Shown here: positions 5,491 through 5,791 of the stretch, piece by piece
How positions within the stretch are numbered: position 1 is the first letter of the stretch
Layout of the letters: each line of letters starts with the position of its first letter
Assembly (NCBI GenBank): GCA_031177445.1
Contig: JAPSGP010000214.1
Location: 1 to 5,791, forward strand
Source: Acidimicrobiia bacterium
GTDB lineage: Bacteria > Actinomycetota > Acidimicrobiia > IMCC26256 > JACDBD01
Direction: 5' to 3'
Length of the DNA: 5,791 nucleotides
Position numbers and translations under genes: made by a program
Notes under the pieces: generated by a model
Databases searched by the model: none
Seen by the model: the letters and a program-made list of their open reading frames with translations, nothing else
Told to the model about the DNA's origin: nothing

Positions 5491-5791
5491 CTACGCCGGC
5501 GCCGGCTCGGTGGTCGCGAGGAACCCCTCCACTGCGGCCAGCCAGGCGGCCGGATTCTCGAACTGGGGCGAGTGGCCGGCATCGGGGAGCACGACGAGCT
5601 CGGCGTTCGGGATCGTCGCCGCCATGCGGCGCGAGTCGTCGAGGAAGGGCTCGTCCTGCTCGCCGACCATCACCAGCGTCGGGCAGCGGACGCGCGCGAG
5701 CACGGCAAGCTCGTCGGGCTGCCGCGCCATCTCGCGCGACATGGCCGCCCACATCACCGCCGACAGCGCGGCCCACTTGCGCGCCGAGTAC
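5491..5791 (-). CDS. Alpha/beta hydrolase, C-terminal part (5' end outside window)
   Basis: The last 99 codons and the stop of an alpha/beta-fold hydrolase are visible. The gene runs on past the right edge, so its start and nucleophile elbow (GxSxG) cannot be seen. The frame stays open from the edge, beginning YSARKWAALS. The strand CPTLVMVGEQDEPF (36-49 of the visible part) carries the expected acid, D46. LPDAGHSPQFENP (68-80) carries the catalytic histidine, H73, in the usual context. The ending matches single-domain hydrolases of the esterase/C-C hydrolase type, and the substrate cannot be told from this part. Its TAG stop touches the ATG of the IlvG-like gene, so the two are one operon and probably work in related steps. 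A GTG at 5757 could be mistaken for the start, but it lies inside the fold. Confidence 0.88.
   Translation of the reverse strand, partial: YSARKWAALSAVMWAAMSREMARQPDELAVLARVRCPTLVMVGEQDEPFLDDSRRMAATIPNAELVVLPDAGHSPQFENPAAWLAAVEGFLATTEPAPA

Noticed and set aside
5495..5506. The palindrome GCCGGCGCCGGC near the end of the hydrolase gene
   Set aside because: It arises from the codons for a Pro-Ala-Pro-Ala tail. Considered as an operator, but nothing else supports one; mentioned only in connection with the missing ribosome site.

Overview
The window is very GC-rich and densely coded. It fits the chromosome of a high-GC Gram-positive bacterium (Actinomycetota), possibly an uncultured lineage such as Acidimicrobiia. 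The grounds are three: the base composition, a gene that appears to start at its own transcription start behind a TAnnnT -10 box, and a thiamine-diphosphate enzyme whose motifs resemble mycobacterial IlvG (Rv1820) more than ordinary acetolactate synthases. The phylum call is an inference from these signs. No marker gene confirms it.

Layout, left to right. Bases 1-86 are non-coding and hold a short GC hairpin that may end the tldD-tldE transcript. On the minus strand, tldD (2832 down to 1441) and tldE/pmbA (1448 down to 87) form a tight operon. Their reading frames overlap by 8 bases, and a clear GGAGG supports a GTG start for tldE. A 47-base gap (2833-2879) separates tldD from a divergent plus-strand pair: a FlK-like hotdog thioesterase (2880-3263, probably leaderless) and, 3 bases later, a single-pass membrane protein with a small extracytoplasmic domain (3267-3791). 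The gap carries a symmetric heptamer, TACCCTA, that reads as a -10 box on both strands. Bases 3792-3861 lie between convergent genes and hold a strong 16-bp hairpin, probably a two-way terminator. The rest is a second minus-strand operon: an alpha/beta hydrolase cut by the right edge (5791 down to 5491), followed with no gap by an IlvG-like enzyme (5490 down to 3862).

How the genes work together. TldD and TldE should form the known heteromeric metallopeptidase, with TldD supplying the zinc site and TldE the catalytically empty partner. No obvious precursor peptide lies in the window, so the substrate is unknown. The thioesterase keeps the Thr/Glu/His triad of FlK with identical spacing, so it is probably an active acyl-CoA thioesterase of unknown substrate. 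The hydrolase and IlvG-like enzyme are translationally coupled and may act in one catabolic or acyl-processing route. I see no mobile element, CRISPR array, RNA gene or clearly new system. The points most worth following are the symmetric divergent promoter, the IlvG-like enzyme with its hydrolase, and the thioesterase/membrane-protein pair.
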